This document shows, in pieces, positions 1-8,810 of a DNA stretch of 64,000 nucleotides. Each line of letters opens with the position of its first letter. The first letter of the stretch is position 1. Both the position numbers and the translations under genes were made by a program. The notes under the pieces were generated by a model. It was not told the origin of the DNA, did no database searches, and saw nothing but the letters and a program-made list of their open reading frames with translations. The DNA is from an uncultured Acetatifactor sp. GTDB taxonomy: Bacteria > Bacillota > Clostridia > Lachnospirales > Lachnospiraceae. The stretch spans positions 1 to 64,000 of the forward strand of contig CAJTMX010000007.1 of NCBI GenBank assembly GCA_910577235.1, in the 5' to 3' direction.

Positions 1-176
1 ATTTTCCCTGTTTTTCTCGGCGTTTTCCTCTACGTCTATTCGTCTGGTCGTCAGAGCGGCAGATGTACGGGGAGATCAACAGCATCGACGGGGACAAGAG
101 GGTGTTCGGCAGATTTTTCCTGGCCACCGGTTCCAGAGGCGTGCTGTATGGGGAGCCGCAGACAGAAACTATATAG
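1..176 (+). pseudogene. C-terminal remnant of a GH74-like xyloglucanase
   Basis: The last 38 codons before the TAG at 174-176 read as a typical C-terminus of GH74 xyloglucanases. They contain QMYGEIN followed by a KRVFGRFFLATGSRG stretch and end in VLYGEP, as in the family's RVYGRVYLGTNGRGIIYGD ending. Upstream of about position 60 the same frame (FPCFSRRFPLRLFVWSS) no longer looks like the sialidase-type repeat expected there, and neither other frame restores it cleanly. The gene is therefore either frameshifted near position 60 or simply cut by the window edge. Its position just ahead of a GH31 alpha-xylosidase fits a xyloglucan-degradation unit. The family call rests on a short motif only. 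Confidence 0.5.
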
Positions 177-287
177 GCAGTTGCGCCATGCCTACTTATG
201 GAATATACAATACGCACAACTCGGTACTGGCAAAATAACAGTTTCGCAATTGCCTATTGCTTAAAAAGTATGAAGGGAGAGATGAAA

Positions 288-2358
288 ATGCATGTATGTG
301 TAGAACAGAGCAGAATCTTGATCATTGACGGCAAAAAGACCCTCTGGCTGGAGCCTTGGGGCCGGGACGCCTTTCGGGTGCGCATGACCGGGGAGGCAGT
401 GATGGACGGACAGGATTGGGCGCTGACAGAGCCCGTGGAAGAATGTGTGCCGGAAGTCACCGTGGAGGAGATCGACACCACGGACCCGTGGTACGCCACA
501 GAGGAATATGCCCATTACCACCAGACCGGCAAAGTCTATACGGTCAGAAACGGTAAGATCACGGCGAAGATTAACCCCGAGGGATGGATCGGCTACTACA
601 ACCAAAAGGGGGAACTGTTGACCGAGGAATACTGGCGTAACCGCAACCGCATCAACCGCTACTGTACTTCGCTGCGGATAGACGCCCGGGAGCTTAAGCC
701 TATACCGGGCAGCACGGACTACCAGCTGACCATGCGGTTTGAGGCCTATGACGATGAGAAGATATTCGGAATGGGACAGTATCAGGACAGGCATCTGGAC
801 AAAAAGGGCGCGGTTCTGGAGCTGGCCCACCGCAACAGTCAGTCCAGCGTCCCTTTTTTTGATCTCAAGCAGGGGATACGGTTTCTTCTGGAACAATCCG
901 GCCATCGGTACTGCCAGCTTTGCCGTCAACCGTACCGAGTGGTATGCGAAAAGCACGAAGAAGATGGATTATTACATCGTGGCGGGAGACACGCCCTTTG
1001 AACTGGAGGAGCGGTATGCCCAGGTGACGGGCCATAGTCCCATGATGCCCGAATACGGTCTGGGATACTGGCAGTGCAAGCTGCGCTACCGGACCCAGGA
1101 GGAACTGCTTTCCGTGGCGAGAGAGCATAAGAGACGGGGACTGCCCATGGATGCTATCGTGGTGGATTTCTTTCACTGGACCAGGCAGGGCGAATTTAAG
1201 TTTGAACCCAGAGACTGGCCGGACCCGGAGGCCATGGTCAGGGAGCTGCGCGGGCTGGGGATCGAGCCGGTAGTGTCCGTGTGGCCCACCATAGACGAGC
1301 GCAGCGAGAATTTCGGCGAGATGAGCGAAAAGGGTTACCTGGTGGCCCCGGACAGGGGGATGGCCTACCATATGTCCTGGATGGGTAATACGGTGTTTTA
1401 TGACGCCACCCATCCCGGTGCCCAGCAGTTTGTGTGGGAGAGATGCAGGGAAAACTATTACGATAAGGGAATCCGGTGTTTTTGGCTGGACGAAGCGGAG
1501 CCTGAGTACGGTCCCTATGATTTTGACAATTACCGCTACTATGCCGGACCGGCACTGCAGTGCAGCAATGTGTATCCCGTGGGTTATGTCAAGGGCTTTT
1601 ATGACGGTCTGAAAACGGCGGGGGAGACGGAGATCTTAAGTCTGGTGCGCTGTGCCTGGGCGGGCAGTCAGAAATATGGAGCGCTGACATGGTCCGGGGA
1701 TATTCACTCCTCTTTCCGGGCCATGCGGGAACAGCTGCAGGCGGGCCTGAGTATGTGTGTGGCCGGGATTCCCTGGTGGACTTCGGATATCGGCGGCTTT
1801 ATCGGCGGCAATATCCAGGACCCCTATTTTAAGGAGTTGTTGGTTCGATGGTTTGCCTGGGGAGCTTTCTGCCCGGTATTCCGTATGCATGGGGAGCGTT
1901 CGCCCTGGTATGAGAGGGAGGAAGAGTTCATAGACGGTGTGCGCCAGCTCACCAGCGGTCAGGACAATGAAGTATGGAGCTTTGGAGAGGACAACTATGA
2001 GATATTGAAAAAATATCTGTTCATTCGGGAGCGGCTGCGTCCCTATATCCGGGATTGTATGAGAGCGGCCAGCGACACCGGAGCCCCGGTGATGCGTCCC
2101 CTGTTCTTTGACTTCCCCGGAGACAAGACAGCCTGGGAAGTTGAGGACGCCTATATGTTTGGCCCGGATCTGCTGGTGGCGCCTGTGATGGAGGAGGGAC
2201 AGAGGGAGAGAGAGGTCTATCTGCCCGAGGGATGCCGCTGGACGGATGCCAACACCAAGACCGTTTACGAAGGCGGCAGGAGAGTTACCGTTCCCGCGCC
2301 GCTGGATATTATACCCGTGTTTGTGCGGGAGGGAAGGAGCTATTCTATTTATGAATAA
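288..2358 (+). pseudogene. GH31 alpha-xylosidase/alpha-glucosidase, frameshifted at a T7 run
   Basis: This is a glycoside hydrolase family 31 enzyme, probably an alpha-xylosidase that trims isoprimeverose-type side chains. The AAGGGAGA site at 272-279 favours the ATG at 288. The first frame covers the N-terminal beta-sandwich, with FGMGQYQDRHLDKKG and AHRNSQSSVPFF. At the T7 run (854-860) homology jumps to the next frame, which continues SRGYGFFWNNPAIG and runs to 2358. That second frame carries the WLDEAEPEYG nucleophile motif (Asp codon 1489) and the WSGD acid/base motif (Asp codon 1699). Removing one T gives an uninterrupted protein of about 689 residues. Each half lacks essential parts, so the gene as read is inactive unless slippage or a sequencing error is involved. 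It sits directly after a GH74-like remnant. Confidence 0.85.
854..860 (+). repeat. T7 homopolymer at the GH31 frameshift
   Basis: A run of seven T follows CCC exactly where the GH31 reading frame changes. Six T would read V-P-F-L-I-S-S-R-G-Y and join both halves, so a single-T insertion explains the break. Confidence 0.85.
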
Positions 2359-2373
2359 AACAGGTAAAAGGGC

Positions 2374-2402
2374 TTGACAAATGTGTTGTTAACTCATATA
2401 CT
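2374..2402 (+). promoter_or_regulatory. Sigma-A type promoter of the acyl carrier protein gene
   Basis: TTGACA (2374-2379), a 17-bp spacer and TATACT (2397-2402) form a near-consensus promoter. It leaves a 5' leader of about 145 nt before the ACP start at 2554. I see no recognisable riboswitch or FapR-type operator in that leader. Confidence 0.75.
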
Positions 2403-2553
2403 TGCTTTAGCTTTATGTTATTTGCTGCAAAAACTCCGGTTTTTACGGCGCAATGGCCATCCGGTCACTTTCTGCCGGGAGTATGGTCACTATTTACTAT
2501 CAAAAGGGGCATTCTAAATATCAGAACCCTTGATCAAAGGAGAGGTTACGAAT

Positions 2554-2787
2554 ATGTTGGAAAAAGTAAAGGAAATTATTGCGAAACAGTTGAGCCTGGA
2601 TGTGGATGAGATTACCGAGAGCACTTCCTTCAAGGATGATCTGGGCGCGGATTCCCTGGATCTGTTTGAGCTGGTGATGGCGTTTGAGGAGGAGTATGAC
2701 ATTGAGATTCCCTCTGAAGACCTGGAAGGAATCGCAACCGTTGGCGATATCATTAAGTTGATGCGGGATAACGGCGTAGAGGAATAA
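2554..2787 (+). CDS. acpP: Acyl carrier protein
   Basis: This 77-residue acidic helical protein carries acyl groups on a 4'-phosphopantetheine arm in the cytoplasm. The attachment serine is Ser34 in the canonical GADSLDLFEL motif, and helix III follows (EEYDIEIPSEDLE). The ATG at 2554 is chosen over an in-frame upstream ATG at 2530 because AAAGGAGAGG (2536-2545) lies at the right distance and the family starts here. The gene is monocistronic, with its own promoter and a strong terminator. No fatty acid synthesis genes lie next to it, so it may be either the housekeeping ACP or a dedicated carrier. Confidence 0.93.
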   Translation: MLEKVKEIIAKQLSLDVDEITESTSFKDDLGADSLDLFELVMAFEEEYDIEIPSEDLEGIATVGDIIKLMRDNGVEE

Positions 2788-2802
2788 CTTGGGCAGTTTC
2801 CG

Positions 2803-2835
2803 GCGGCTTTGAAGGCATTCAAAGCCGCTTTTTTT
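2803..2835 (+). terminator. Rho-independent terminator after ACP
   Basis: A perfect 11-bp stem (GCGGCTTTGAA at 2803-2813 with its complement at 2818-2828) with a 4-nt loop is followed by seven T. Confidence 0.92.
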
Positions 2836-2916
2836 ATTTATAGAAGCTTTACAACAGGCCGGTGTGTCTATTATAATAGTGCAATCATAAAATTTTGAAG
2901 GAGGAGCGAACAGAAT

Positions 2917-3141
2917 ATGGACGTAAAAGAACAGATTAAAAAGGCTGTGGACAGCATTTCCAAGGACAAGAAACTGCAGGAGCAATTCCAGAAGGACCCG
3001 GTAAAGGCATTGGAGAGCGTGCTGGGAGTGGATCTGCCGGATGACGTGATCAATCAGGTGATCCAGGGCGTCAAAGCAAAGCTGACGGCGGATAATGTAT
3101 CGGACGCGGTGGACGCTATAAAAGGGATATTTAATAAGTAG
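2917..3141 (+). CDS. Small helical protein, 74 aa, unknown function
   Basis: A perfect GAAGGAGGAG ribosome site precedes the ATG at 2917. The protein is charged and helix-rich, with no signal peptide or membrane segment. The middle (QFQKDPVKALESVLG then DLPDDVINQVIQG) loosely recalls Nif11-type leader or helical-bundle domains, but there is no GG cleavage site and no modification enzyme nearby. It ends in a lysine/asparagine tail after IKGIF. It has its own terminator and follows the ACP gene at 129 bp, which could be chance. I do not recognise the family with confidence. Confidence 0.75.
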   Translation: MDVKEQIKKAVDSISKDKKLQEQFQKDPVKALESVLGVDLPDDVINQVIQGVKAKLTADNVSDAVDAIKGIFNK

Positions 3142-3147
3142 AGTGCA

Positions 3148-3180
3148 GGGGACAATCGGCAGGTGATTGTCCCCTTTACA
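3148..3180 (+). terminator. Terminator after the 74-aa protein gene
   Basis: A 10-bp perfect stem (3148-3157 with 3165-3174, GGGGACAATC type) has a 7-nt loop and is followed by TTTACATTTT, a weak U tract. Confidence 0.75.
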
Positions 3181-3265
3181 TTTTGTTCTGTATGAGGTGT
3201 AACCGGAATATGTTGGTATAAAGCCAGATTATCTGCCTGCATGAAAAGGCAGGAAAAGAGGGACA

Positions 3266-3931
3266 ATGCTGAATTATCTGTGGGCGGCCATGATCGCCAT
3301 TGGCATTATCTACGCGGCGTTTACCGGCAATCTGGAGGCCATCACCAATGCGGCGTTAGACAGCGCCGGGGAGGGAATCTCTCTGTGTATCACTACGGCG
3401 GGAGTGATGGCTCTGTGGATGGGACTGATGGAGATTGCCCAGCAGGCCGGCCTGGTGGCCCGGCTGACTAAGGGAATCGGACCGCTGCTGAGTTTTCTGT
3501 TTCCGGGGATTCCAAAGGGGCATAAGGCCAGAGAGTATATTGCCACCAATATCATTGCCAATGTGCTGGGGCTGGGCTGGGCCTGTACACCGGCGGGCTT
3601 AAAAGCCATGGAGGAATTGGCCCGGCTGGAGAGGGAGCGGGGAAACCCGGAATATTTGGAGGATGGGTTACAGAAAACCCGGGGCCGCACCGCCAGCCGG
3701 GAGATGTGTACATTTCTGATATTAAATATTTCCTCTTTGCAGTTGATCCCAGTAAACATGATCGCCTACCGCAGCCAGTACGGCAGTACTCGTCCGGCGG
3801 CGATCATTGCCCCCTCTATACTGGCAACATTGGTCAGTACGCTGGTGGCGGTGGTATACTGCAAATGCCGGGACAGGGGCAGACACAAAAATGTTAAAGC
3901 GTATAACGGCGTGGAAAGGAGGGCGGCGTGA
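3266..3931 (+). CDS. spmA: Spore maturation protein A
   Basis: SpmA is a membrane protein with a nucleoside-recognition (Gate) domain that, with SpmB, is needed for dehydration of the spore core. The 221-residue sequence shows the usual hydrophobic segments (MLNYLWAAMIAIGIIYAAF and others) and the conserved NIIANVLGLGWACTPAGLKAM region. AGAGGG lies ahead of the ATG at 3266. It overlaps spmB by four bases (GTGA), implying translational coupling. I could not find a convincing sporulation sigma-factor promoter in the 90 bp upstream. The gene marks the host as a spore former or descended from one. Confidence 0.92.
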   Translation: MLNYLWAAMIAIGIIYAAFTGNLEAITNAALDSAGEGISLCITTAGVMALWMGLMEIAQQAGLVARLTKGIGPLLSFLFPGIPKGHKAREYIATNIIANVLGLGWACTPAGLKAMEELARLERERGNPEYLEDGLQKTRGRTASREMCTFLILNISSLQLIPVNMIAYRSQYGSTRPAAIIAPSILATLVSTLVAVVYCKCRDRGRHKNVKAYNGVERRAA

Positions 3932-4455
3932 ACGTACTCAGCCATATTTCTGATATCATTATCCCGATTCTCCTATTTTACATAATAGGTTACGGCCTGG
4001 TATCCAAGGTCAAAGTTTACGAGGCTTTTCTGACAGGGGCACGGGAGGGGTTGAAAGTTGTGGTCGATATCATGCCCACGCTGGTAGGCCTGCTGGTGGC
4101 GGTGGGAGTGCTGCGAGCCTCCGGTTTTCTGGAATTTTTATCGGGCCTGCTGGCTCCGCTGGCGGAGCCTGTGGGTATCCCGGCGGCGGTGGTTCCCGTG
4201 ATTTTGGTCAAACTTTTCTCCGGCTCCGCAGCCACGGGGCTGGTGCTGGACGCGTTCCGCACCTACGGACCGGACAGCTATATCGGTATGCTGGTGTCCA
4301 TATTGATGAGCTGCACCGAAACCTGTTTTTACACCATGAGCGTCTACTATCTGGCGGCAAAAGTCACCAAGACCCGTTATACCCTGCCCGGCGCGCTGCT
4401 GTCGCTGACGGTCAGCGCGGTTATGAGCCTGGTGCTGGCCCGGGGGATGGGGTGA
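3928..4455 (+). CDS. spmB: Spore maturation protein B
   Basis: This is the SpmA partner: 175 residues, an integral membrane protein with a Gate domain and a LVKLFSGSAATGLV motif. It starts with GTG at 3928 inside the spmA stop, behind AAAGGAGGG (3915-3923). The C-terminus is YTLPGALLSLTVSAVMSLVLARGMG. The reading frame is intact, but a second diverged copy of its last 138 bp lies 6.4 kb downstream (10877-11014), on the far side of an AT-rich defence island. The 3' end used here may therefore have come with the island. Confidence 0.92.
   Translation: MNVLSHISDIIIPILLFYIIGYGLVSKVKVYEAFLTGAREGLKVVVDIMPTLVGLLVAVGVLRASGFLEFLSGLLAPLAEPVGIPAAVVPVILVKLFSGSAATGLVLDAFRTYGPDSYIGMLVSILMSCTETCFYTMSVYYLAAKVTKTRYTLPGALLSLTVSAVMSLVLARGMG
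4318..4455 (+). repeat. Left copy of the 138-bp spmB 3'-end direct repeat
   Basis: The last 46 codons of spmB, including the stop. By eye it differs from the right copy (10877-11014) at about 12 positions, most of them silent, and identity begins abruptly at GAAACC in both. Confidence 0.9.
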
Positions 4456-4649
4456 AGGATTGGTTTTCTATTGTAATTTTGGTTATAAACATATAGAGAA
4501 GTTAAGGTTGCAAAACTCAACTTGGTATGATAACTTATTTACAAGTAGTCATTCTCTATTGCTTTAATACACATATTTTTGATTGAACCTGAATGACTAA
4601 GGAAGAATTTGATTGATCAGGATAGCAAAAACACAAAGGAGAATTTGAT

Positions 4650-7600
4650 ATGCGTTACGATTTTAACAAAATGGATTCTAATTCATTTGAGGAGATGATT
4701 AGAAGCCTAAATGAAGGGGTATTTGGTATTAAGTGTGAACAGTATGGGGCAGGGCCGGACGGACAGCGCGAATTTGTTTTTGAAGGGAATATAAAAGACA
4801 GGGAGGGAAATGTTTTTCAGGGCCGTACCATAGGACAGGCAAAATACAAATACAGTACAACAAAAGTGGATGACTATAATTGGCTTGTTAATGAAATTGC
4901 CGGGGAATTAAAACGTTTTCGGGAGAAAGAAAAAGAATATATTCCTGATAATTATTTCTTTTATACAAACATTGTACTTACGCCAACGAAAGACACTGGT
5001 GTTAAAGATAAAATAAACGCATACGTAAAAGCCCATAATGATATTATTAAAAACTTTCATGTGCGAGGTTACGATGAAATATGCGCCATGCTTGATAATA
5101 ACAGGGATGTTGCGACAAGTTACGCGGCACATATTCTCCCAGGTGATGTGCTGATGCATGTATTGGAAGAGTGGGAACTGAACGATTTGGAATGGCTTAA
5201 AAGATATCTTTCTCGTGAATTTGAAGAGGAAATGTACACTCGAATGGAGCAGGCGGGCTCTGCGACAGAAAAGAAAATATCCATTGAAAAAGTGTGTATT
5301 GATATTAACGTGTTGGACAGGGAGCAAAGGAGAACATTTAAGTTTGCGGAGCATATTTTTACATTAGGAAATGCAGTTTTAGGGTACAAAAAAGGGGAAA
5401 GAGACGGTAAATTAGAGAAGGATGAAAACTATATTCTAATAGGAGGACCGGGGAACGGGAAAAGTACTATATGTCAATTCATTGCACAGGTATATCGAGA
5501 GAATTACTTGCGGGTAATGGACTATCATGATCTGATGCTGGATGGATTTGCGCAAGAAATGAAAGAAAGCTACAAATACCAAATTGGAAAAAGTAGAATA
5601 CCGTTCAAGATAGTGTTGCGGGAGTATGCCGCATGGGTCGGTCGTAAGAGGACAGAGAATATTTCGATTATTCAATATATGATAGATAGGATCAGAGTAA
5701 TATCAGGAGATTCTGTTTCGATAAAAACCATACGCAGAATGTTGGGCGAAAGGGCGTGGATCTTTTTCTTTGACGGGTTGGATGAAGTTCCGGAGTCTTC
5801 TAATCGTCAAGAAGTACTAAAACAGATTCATATTTTTCTTTCAATGGATTTAAAAGAATTGTCCTGCGACTGTATAGTAGTTGGAACTACCAGGCCACAG
5901 GGATATAATGACGATTTTGATGAGACGAGGTATAAGCATCTTGAGGTGGCGGAGCTTTCTAAAGAAGACTGCCATTGGTACATCCAAAAGCTATTCGAGT
6001 TAATGGAAGAACAGACGGAACGAAGAGAAGTTTACATCCGTATTATGAGAGAGGCGCTTGAGGATGAGATTACTTGTAAGCTGATGAAAACGCCTCTTCA
6101 GATAACCATCATTTCTATTTTAGTAAAAAGTGGAGGGAAACCGCCCCACGAACGCTATTCACTGTTTCAACAATATTACGAAACGGTAGTAAGAAGAGAA
6201 AAGCAAAAAGAGATAGTGGCGACTTTAAATGACAACACAGGGTGGCTGGAAGAGATTCATTATATTATTGGGGACAAGCTGCAATGTGAATCTGAAAAAG
6301 CAGGGAATCCTTCTGCGGAAATCAGCAGAGAAAATCTGGAAACTGTCATCCGAACATATGTAGAAGAAAATCAGGATGATTTCTATGAATCGGGATTCCA
6401 AACGGCAAAAAAGGTGAATGAATTTTTGATGACAATCACAGAGAGAATTTGTTTTTTATGTGAAAATCGTGAAGGATATTATAGCTTTAGTATTCGCTCT
6501 ATGCAGGAATACTTTGCCGGGACATATATGGTAAAAGATCAAGGTGATGTAGAGGCACTAAGTAATATCAAACAGATTGCCTATAGTTCGTATTGGCGTA
6601 ATGCACTGCTTTTTGCACTTGGATATATTGAACTGCAGAGAAGAAGTCTTGAATCAAAAATTTGTGAATTATGTGAGCAGATGAATGGTAGGGATAATAT
6701 TATAAGTGTGGATTATGACACAAATAATTTGTGCTTATTTGGTTCCTGGCTGGCAATCGATATTCTTGCGGAAGATATTTTCCGAGGAAAACAACAGGAT
6801 AAGTATGTTGTTCTTGCGGCAAAAGTTTTGGAAATGGCAGATTGTGATGAGATTAATAATTTCAATAATTTTAGCCTGATTACAGGTGCGCAGAAAGACA
6901 AGCTTTTGCATTTTATCCAAGAAAAATATTTTAAAAAAGAGGAATTTCAGGAAAAGATACTAAAATTGTATCTCAAACTAAATGAAAACGATAAAAATAG
7001 TCTGGATGCAGAAATCAAATGTATGGAGGAAAAGCTTTCGGAAGAACAGCGGCTAATGTTTGCCATACATGTTCTGGAAAAAGGGATTGGAACCAACAAG
7101 GAGGTATGCAGGATAGCGAGATGTCGGATTGAAGAGGCATTAATACAAGATAAGGTAAAATTTTTCCTGTCAGAGTTGGTTTTGGATGAATTACTGAATA
7201 CTGTAAAAGCTGGGCAAAACTTAACATTGAGGAAAAACCTGTTTCTGCAATACTTTTTCATTGATAGTCCATTTATACCGATTGAAAGAATAAGTCAACT
7301 AGTAGGGGTTGGCATGAAAACAGCACTATCATGCCTGAGGCCTCTTGGCATTGCGTCATATGACTATTGCAAAAATATAATAATATCTGAAGTAATCCAA
7401 ATTTCTATTAGAGATGAAGGAGTAAATAAGAATGAGATAGAGGTATTGCAAACACAATTGCAGGAACTAGATTTAAATTATTTGGCAAATTTCTGTGGTT
7501 TATTATTAAAACCCTCTTGGGGTAAGTATCAAGAACTGGACACTCAGCTTAAAAAACAGGAAAAATATTTATACAATGGCTATAAACTCGTAATGAAAGA

Positions 7601-8561
7601 TTATATAGGAAATGCAGATTTTGCTACGAAAGAAGAATTTGATAAGTGGACTTTAACGCGAAAAGATGATTATGAAAAACTTATAAGAGGGGATGTGAAG
7701 GGGCTTCAAAGTCGGAAAATAGGGATTAATTTTGGATATTCTCTTACATGGAGTAATAGTATTTTGAATAATATAATAGATGAAACAATAAATTTTGGAG
7801 ATTTAAGTGCATTAAATGAGGAGTTTTTTGATGTTTGCATGTTTGCTGTAAGAGTGCAAATACAGTGTACACAACAAATATCAGATATATGCGAAAAAAC
7901 GGCACAACGTATTATGGATATTATTTGTGAAGCAAATCGCAGAGGGTATTACAGATACTCTATGTATGCGATAATTGGGGTTCTATTAGCATCCAAATAT
8001 AAAAAGGAATTATGGGCAATGGTTCCTGATCTGCCTTTTGTAGATCAATGTATACAACAGGAATTATTGAGTCGCACAGCGATAAATTGGGATGTAGGAT
8101 GTATAGGTGAGGAAGAACTACAGAATATTATAGGCAATATTGTTGATCAACTGATATTTGACGAAAAGGAAAGCAGTTATTTATCAATCATTCCTCTTCT
8201 CATTCACAGAAAAATTGATCTGAGAGATTGTATCTCAGAAAACAATAGGAAGAAACTGGGCCGGATAGAATGCGTCATTGGTGCAAATATACTTTCCGTG
8301 AAACTTTTACAAATGTGCATGGCTGAAAATGCTGATCCAAACAAATTGATAGAAGAGATACTGGCTGTCAACATGCCTCATAAAGCAATTTTTATGGAAT
8401 TAGAAAATGTGCTTCGCTATTGCAGGGTGGAAAATAAGGAAAAGATATGGGTAGCGGTGTATCAAAACTTGGAAAGTGAGGATTTTGAGGGCTGCCGGCA
8501 AATAAAAAATAGGATTATGAATGATATGATGGAGACAAGATGCAATGCAGTGACAAGATAA
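4650..8561 (+). CDS. bNACHT-type STAND NTPase with N-terminal Mrr-like nuclease
   Basis: A 1303-residue protein built like bacterial anti-phage NACHT/Avs sensors. Residues about 10-100 resemble a PD-(D/E)XK Mrr-type nuclease, with GPDG around Asp37 and QAK at 63-65. The NACHT core has Walker A GGPGNGKST (265-273) and Walker B FFFDGLDEVP (around Asp375), and the family-typical FSIRSMQEYFAG segment follows at about 613-625. The remaining roughly 680 residues look helical and presumably sense a phage ligand. AAAGGAG sits 10-13 nt before the ATG. Codon use is AT-rich and unlike spmB. In known relatives ligand binding triggers oligomerisation and nuclease activation, and I infer the same here. It is the sole gene of its transcript, with the next unit 249 bp downstream. 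Confidence 0.85.
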   Translation: MRYDFNKMDSNSFEEMIRSLNEGVFGIKCEQYGAGPDGQREFVFEGNIKDREGNVFQGRTIGQAKYKYSTTKVDDYNWLVNEIAGELKRFREKEKEYIPDNYFFYTNIVLTPTKDTGVKDKINAYVKAHNDIIKNFHVRGYDEICAMLDNNRDVATSYAAHILPGDVLMHVLEEWELNDLEWLKRYLSREFEEEMYTRMEQAGSATEKKISIEKVCIDINVLDREQRRTFKFAEHIFTLGNAVLGYKKGERDGKLEKDENYILIGGPGNGKSTICQFIAQVYRENYLRVMDYHDLMLDGFAQEMKESYKYQIGKSRIPFKIVLREYAAWVGRKRTENISIIQYMIDRIRVISGDSVSIKTIRRMLGERAWIFFFDGLDEVPESSNRQEVLKQIHIFLSMDLKELSCDCIVVGTTRPQGYNDDFDETRYKHLEVAELSKEDCHWYIQKLFELMEEQTERREVYIRIMREALEDEITCKLMKTPLQITIISILVKSGGKPPHERYSLFQQYYETVVRREKQKEIVATLNDNTGWLEEIHYIIGDKLQCESEKAGNPSAEISRENLETVIRTYVEENQDDFYESGFQTAKKVNEFLMTITERICFLCENREGYYSFSIRSMQEYFAGTYMVKDQGDVEALSNIKQIAYSSYWRNALLFALGYIELQRRSLESKICELCEQMNGRDNIISVDYDTNNLCLFGSWLAIDILAEDIFRGKQQDKYVVLAAKVLEMADCDEINNFNNFSLITGAQKDKLLHFIQEKYFKKEEFQEKILKLYLKLNENDKNSLDAEIKCMEEKLSEEQRLMFAIHVLEKGIGTNKEVCRIARCRIEEALIQDKVKFFLSELVLDELLNTVKAGQNLTLRKNLFLQYFFIDSPFIPIERISQLVGVGMKTALSCLRPLGIASYDYCKNIIISEVIQISIRDEGVNKNEIEVLQTQLQELDLNYLANFCGLLLKPSWGKYQELDTQLKKQEKYLYNGYKLVMKDYIGNADFATKEEFDKWTLTRKDDYEKLIRGDVKGLQSRKIGINFGYSLTWSNSILNNIIDETINFGDLSALNEEFFDVCMFAVRVQIQCTQQISDICEKTAQRIMDIICEANRRGYYRYSMYAIIGVLLASKYKKELWAMVPDLPFVDQCIQQELLSRTAINWDVGCIGEEELQNIIGNIVDQLIFDEKESSYLSIIPLLIHRKIDLRDCISENNRKKLGRIECVIGANILSVKLLQMCMAENADPNKLIEEILAVNMPHKAIFMELENVLRYCRVENKEKIWVAVYQNLESEDFEGCRQIKNRIMNDMMETRCNAVTR

Positions 8562-8664
8562 AAAATCGTATTTTGCCACAGAACCAATATTTATACATAT
8601 CAATACTTGTAGAGGGGGGAAGGGATTAAATTATTAAAAAAATGATAAAATAGGATAAAAAGGG

Positions 8665-8692
8665 TTTAAAAAGGATTAAAATATGATATAAT
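8665..8692 (+). promoter_or_regulatory. Extended -10 promoter of the ATPase/nuclease operon
   Basis: TGATATAAT (TATAAT at 8687-8692) has a weak TTTAAA -35 at 8665-8670. The upstream 60 bp is a run of degenerate GGATAAAA/GGTTTAAAA/GGATTAAAA repeats. Confidence 0.55.
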
Positions 8693-8743
8693 GTGTGTTG
8701 GCGAGAAGAATGAGTTTACTTATTTGGCGGGCGGTGAATGTCA

Positions 8744-8771
8744 ATCATGAATTGAAGATTCATGATATAAT
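8744..8771 (+). promoter_or_regulatory. 9-bp inverted repeat overlapping a second TGATATAAT
   Basis: ATCATGAAT and ATTCATGAT (8744-8752 and 8758-8766) flank a 5-nt centre. The right arm runs into a second TGATATAAT (TATAAT 8766-8771). This could be an operator that occludes a promoter, or a leader hairpin ahead of the gene at 8811. Confidence 0.5.
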
Positions 8772-8810
8772 GCTTTATAGACAGTTGCTGCAAGAGAGGA
8801 GAAATATATC

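Noticed and set aside
261..956. Long minus-strand open frame opposite the GH31 gene
   Set aside because: It mirrors GH31 codon structure, has no ribosome site and no family resemblance. The plus-strand frames carry clear catalytic motifs.
2403..2553. Riboswitch or FapR operator in the ACP leader
   Set aside because: Only a short ACCGG-type hairpin is visible, and it does not match a known element.
3175..3265. Sporulation sigma-factor promoter before spmA
   Set aside because: No SigE, SigF or SigG pattern fits well enough. Only loosely AT-rich boxes are visible.
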